A stretch of 13,443 nucleotides of DNA from Bacillota bacterium (lineage in GTDB: Bacteria; Bacillota; Clostridia; Peptostreptococcales; Anaerovoracaceae), in assembly GCA_016283945.1 (NCBI GenBank), contig JAEENW010000129.1, forward strand, positions 1-13,443. Direction: 5' to 3'. The translations under genes and the position numbers were made by a program. The notes below the pieces were generated by a model. The model saw nothing but the letters and a program-made list of their open reading frames with translations. It did not search any database and was not told the origin of the DNA. This document shows positions 12,801-13,443 of the stretch, piece by piece. How positions within the stretch are numbered: position 1 is the stretch's first letter; every line of letters begins with the position of its first letter.

Positions 12801-13443
12801 TCGTCCACTCGGTCTTGCCGCGCCTGCGCTCGGGGAAGATCTCGATCTCGTCGAAGACCTCTTCGCCGTTCATGATGTTGATAACGACGCTGTCGAGCTC
12901 CTCGCCGACCCAGACCTTGGTGATCGGGAAGCTTACGGTCTCGCGGGTGTTGGTGAACTCCGCGCTCGCCTCTTCGGAGCTGTCGATGGTTCCGGTCACG
13001 GAGATGTAACCGTCATCGTCCATCGGCTCAGAGCTGTAGCCGGTCACCGGCGTCTCGAGCACTTCGAAGTTCACACCCTCAGGCAGCGCCTGAATGGTTA
13101 CCGTTTCTCCTCCCTTGAGAGAGAGGGCTGCCACGCCGTTGGTGAAGCTGACGCCGGTCTCCGCTGCGATCTGGCTGCCGGACTCGGTCTTCAGGGCGTC
13201 GAAGGTCTTGCTGACCGCAAGAGTGTTGTAGCCGCTCTCGTCGTACAGATAGACGGAGAAGGTGAACTCCTCGTCCTGATCCTCGTCAAACGGGGATTCC
13301 ACGGTCTTGCTTATGACAAGATCGCCGGAAGGACGGACGTTGGTGAAGGCGGCGGTGGCGTCGGTTGTGCTGCTGACCGTGCCGGAATCGCCCGCAGCGT
13401 CGGTCGTCATGCCTGCGGCAGCAGCCTCGGTCACGCTGTACTC
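9865..13443 (-). CDS. SLH-anchored multi-CnaB surface protein (N-terminus beyond window)
   Basis: Cell-surface protein, at least 1192 aa, open at the right edge; the signal peptide and further N-terminal domains lie outside. Residues here are numbered from the codon at 13434. It has the tail of one Cna-B-like domain (up to about 36, ending FTNVRP), a SpaA/Spy0128-like domain (38-164, ending EFTNTR), and seven CnaB-type domains (166-820), each starting with a K-V/T/I-W motif and ending in TNT or TNF. Next come a beta-rich domain (821-890, ending FTMPDHDVLIEA), an InlB/Listeria-Bacteroides repeat (893-960, GYTFTGW...KTVYAGW) and three SLH repeats (973-1127). The 62-residue tail contains the QEATNSHE motif common in Firmicute SLH proteins. 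SLH repeats bind pyruvylated wall polymers; CnaB domains form a stiff stalk, often with Lys-Asn isopeptide bonds. No LPXTG sorting signal is present. Role (adhesin or S-layer component) is inferred; a ligand-binding domain may lie in the missing part. Confidence 0.93.
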   Translation of the reverse strand, partial: EYSVTEAAAAGMTTDAAGDSGTVSSTTDATAAFTNVRPSGDLVISKTVESPFDEDQDEEFTFSVYLYDESGYNTLAVSKTFDALKTESGSQIAAETGVSFTNGVAALSLKGGETVTIQALPEGVNFEVLETPVTGYSSEPMDDDGYISVTGTIDSSEEASAEFTNTRETVSFPITKVWVGEELDSVVINIMNGEEVFDEIEIFPERRRGKTEWTTEYTGPKYDADGNEIEYSVEEPEISGYESSVEGDVENGFTVTNTSTDKINVKVTKVWVGPEGESATVELIDTADAKPTALDTAELTEDGDWSATFSNLPKYDEDGNEIAYGVQEQPIEDYRSEVSGTIEDGFTVTNTNISITDITVKKVWVGPEGDSVTVNLMQTGMEAPVDSCELSADGKWTHTFEGLRLYDDEGNALEYYVDEIEIDNYDSEIEGDIEQGFTITNTNNETVSFPITKVWVGESLDKVTVNVLADKKPYEELVIEPQKVRGGIERWEVTFQGPKYDEQGNEIVYTVEEPEISGYLSSVEGDMEQGFIVTNTCTETVEFDVSKTWIGPEGEGAEISVFAEPLTPKAKPADDGTAAGADAASKPVAVRTITADDQWSCTFVLPKYDENGDELIYWIEETPVENYAAEIEGDMEDGFVITNTNTETVDISVRKVWLGDPAESVTISLKDGDEYLDNITIGEEDGWKGSFDDLPRYDIDGREIVYSVEEDEIEGYTATYSGNAEDDFVITNFNGESIQIEVNKIWVGPAKDSVTVTLSGNGNNYTVTFGEKDDWTATFTVPKFESSSGAAIVYTLGEFAVEGYESEIEGDAEEGFTITNTYEPGDFTVTYKVDGKTVGDVETYSYGDTVTVRDRYEKEGYIVTDWSSDDADVSGKTFTMPDHDVLIEAESSIEPEVTLTYESNGGTKFEPETYRVDEVAALTRVPKRQGYTFTGWHSDPELTDKIDEIFMDSDKTVYAGWKKTPVPVVLNGEDHFAYIIGYVDGNVKPDGSITRAEVATVFFRLLKDKVRDGNLTYENSFYDVEEGMWFNTAISTLEKLGIVNGYADGGFHPDDAITRAEFTKMAAMFDDREGDKKADFSDISEHWASDEISKAAANGWVDGYEDGTFLPDARIRRCEAMAIINRVLGRLPQSKKDLLEDMVEWPDNMDESKWFYLHVQEATNSHECERRANGTEYWTKLTEVPDWTRYER
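10054..10518 (-). other. Three SLH repeats (wall anchor) at the C-terminus
   Basis: Repeat 1 at residues 973-1003 (GYVDGNVKPDGSITRAE), repeat 2 at 1016-1066 (DDAITRAEF) and repeat 3 at 1076-1127 (DFSDISEHWA...GYEDGTFLPDARIRRCE). Repeats 1 and 2 carry the conserved TRAE polymer-binding motif; repeat 3 has RRCE in its place. Numbering starts at the codon at 13434. Confidence 0.9.
10975..12939 (-). repeat. Seven tandem CnaB-type domain repeats within the surface protein
   Basis: Units of about 88-108 aa at residues 166-257, 258-350, 351-441, 442-535, 536-643, 644-732 and 733-820. Each has the residues expected of an intramolecular Lys-Asn isopeptide bond with catalytic Glu: K173/E232/N254, K266/E325/N347, K359/E416/N438, K450/E510/N532, K544/E618/N640, K652/E707/N729 and K741/E795/N817. 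Units 1 and 4 share a distinct form (ETVSFPITKVWVGE..., an R-G insertion, GPKYD). Unit 5 carries an extra Ala-rich loop (about 563-586). Confidence 0.88.
12070..12112 (-). repeat. 43-nt perfect direct repeat, copy 2 (in CnaB unit 4)
   Basis: Identical over 43 nt to 12901-12943, which lies 831 nt (277 codons, three domain units) away in the same orientation. It encodes the ETVSFPITKVWVGE stretch that opens units 1 and 4. This marks a recent duplication or gene conversion inside the array. Confidence 0.95.
12901..12943 (-). repeat. 43-nt perfect direct repeat, copy 1 (in CnaB unit 1)
   Basis: Partner of the copy at 12070-12112; both match base for base, with divergence starting immediately at each edge (a/c on one side, t/c on the other). 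Confidence 0.95.

Noticed and set aside
13432..13434. GTG at 13434 as the true start of the surface protein
   Set aside because: The frame stays open to the right edge (Glu-Tyr-Ser precede it) and the sequence there is mid-domain (EYSVTEA...), with no signal peptide.
1..13443. CRISPR arrays, insertion sequences, phage or attachment sites
   Set aside because: No short regularly spaced repeats with spacers, no transposase or integrase motifs, and no flanking inverted repeats were seen; the only tandem repeats are the CnaB coding units.

Overview
All supported genes in this window are on the minus strand, so reading proceeds from the right edge to the left. The DNA is GC-rich by eye (not computed). 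Several features point to a GC-rich member of the Bacillota, probably an anaerobic Clostridia lineage: a canonical T-box leader in front of valS, strong AAGGAG-type ribosome binding sites, intrinsic terminators with U-tracts, and a surface protein with CnaB repeats and a C-terminal SLH anchor. No rRNA or marker gene allows a finer placement.

Layout in transcription order. (1) Positions 13443-9865 hold most of a very large cell-surface protein whose N-terminus lies beyond the right edge. It has one SpaA/CnaB-like domain, seven tandem CnaB-type domains of the 'KVWVG' kind, a further beta-rich domain, an InlB/Listeria-Bacteroides repeat and three SLH repeats, and it ends at a strong terminator. 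(2) A good sigma-A-type promoter at 9735-9707 drives two tandem CNNM/CorC-type CBS membrane proteins that overlap by 4 nt (ATGA). An MFS transporter follows 76 nt later, probably in the same operon, and ends at the terminator at 5908-5938. (3) An alpha/beta hydrolase has an extended -10 promoter abutting that terminator and its own terminator at 5009-5034. (4) A textbook promoter directly abutting the terminator U-tract drives a valine T-box leader and valS. (5) Between valS and the next gene is a strongly folded leader of about 110 nt. It forms a cloverleaf-like four-way junction, starts at an extended -10 promoter and ends in a short U-tract. It precedes a gene of the L-2-amino-thiazoline-4-carboxylate hydrolase family. 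(6) plsX, with its own promoter, runs off the left edge.

The genes are mostly independent housekeeping units: valyl-tRNA synthetase under tRNA control, PlsX for phospholipid synthesis, ion or solute transport, and surface-layer display. The least explained element is the structured RNA at about 1818-1928. It does not match any riboswitch class I could recognise, and it may be an attenuating leader or a discrete small RNA. Other points of interest are the second CNNM paralogue, which appears to have lost its metal-site residues and C-terminal domain, and the higher-order duplication in the CnaB array.
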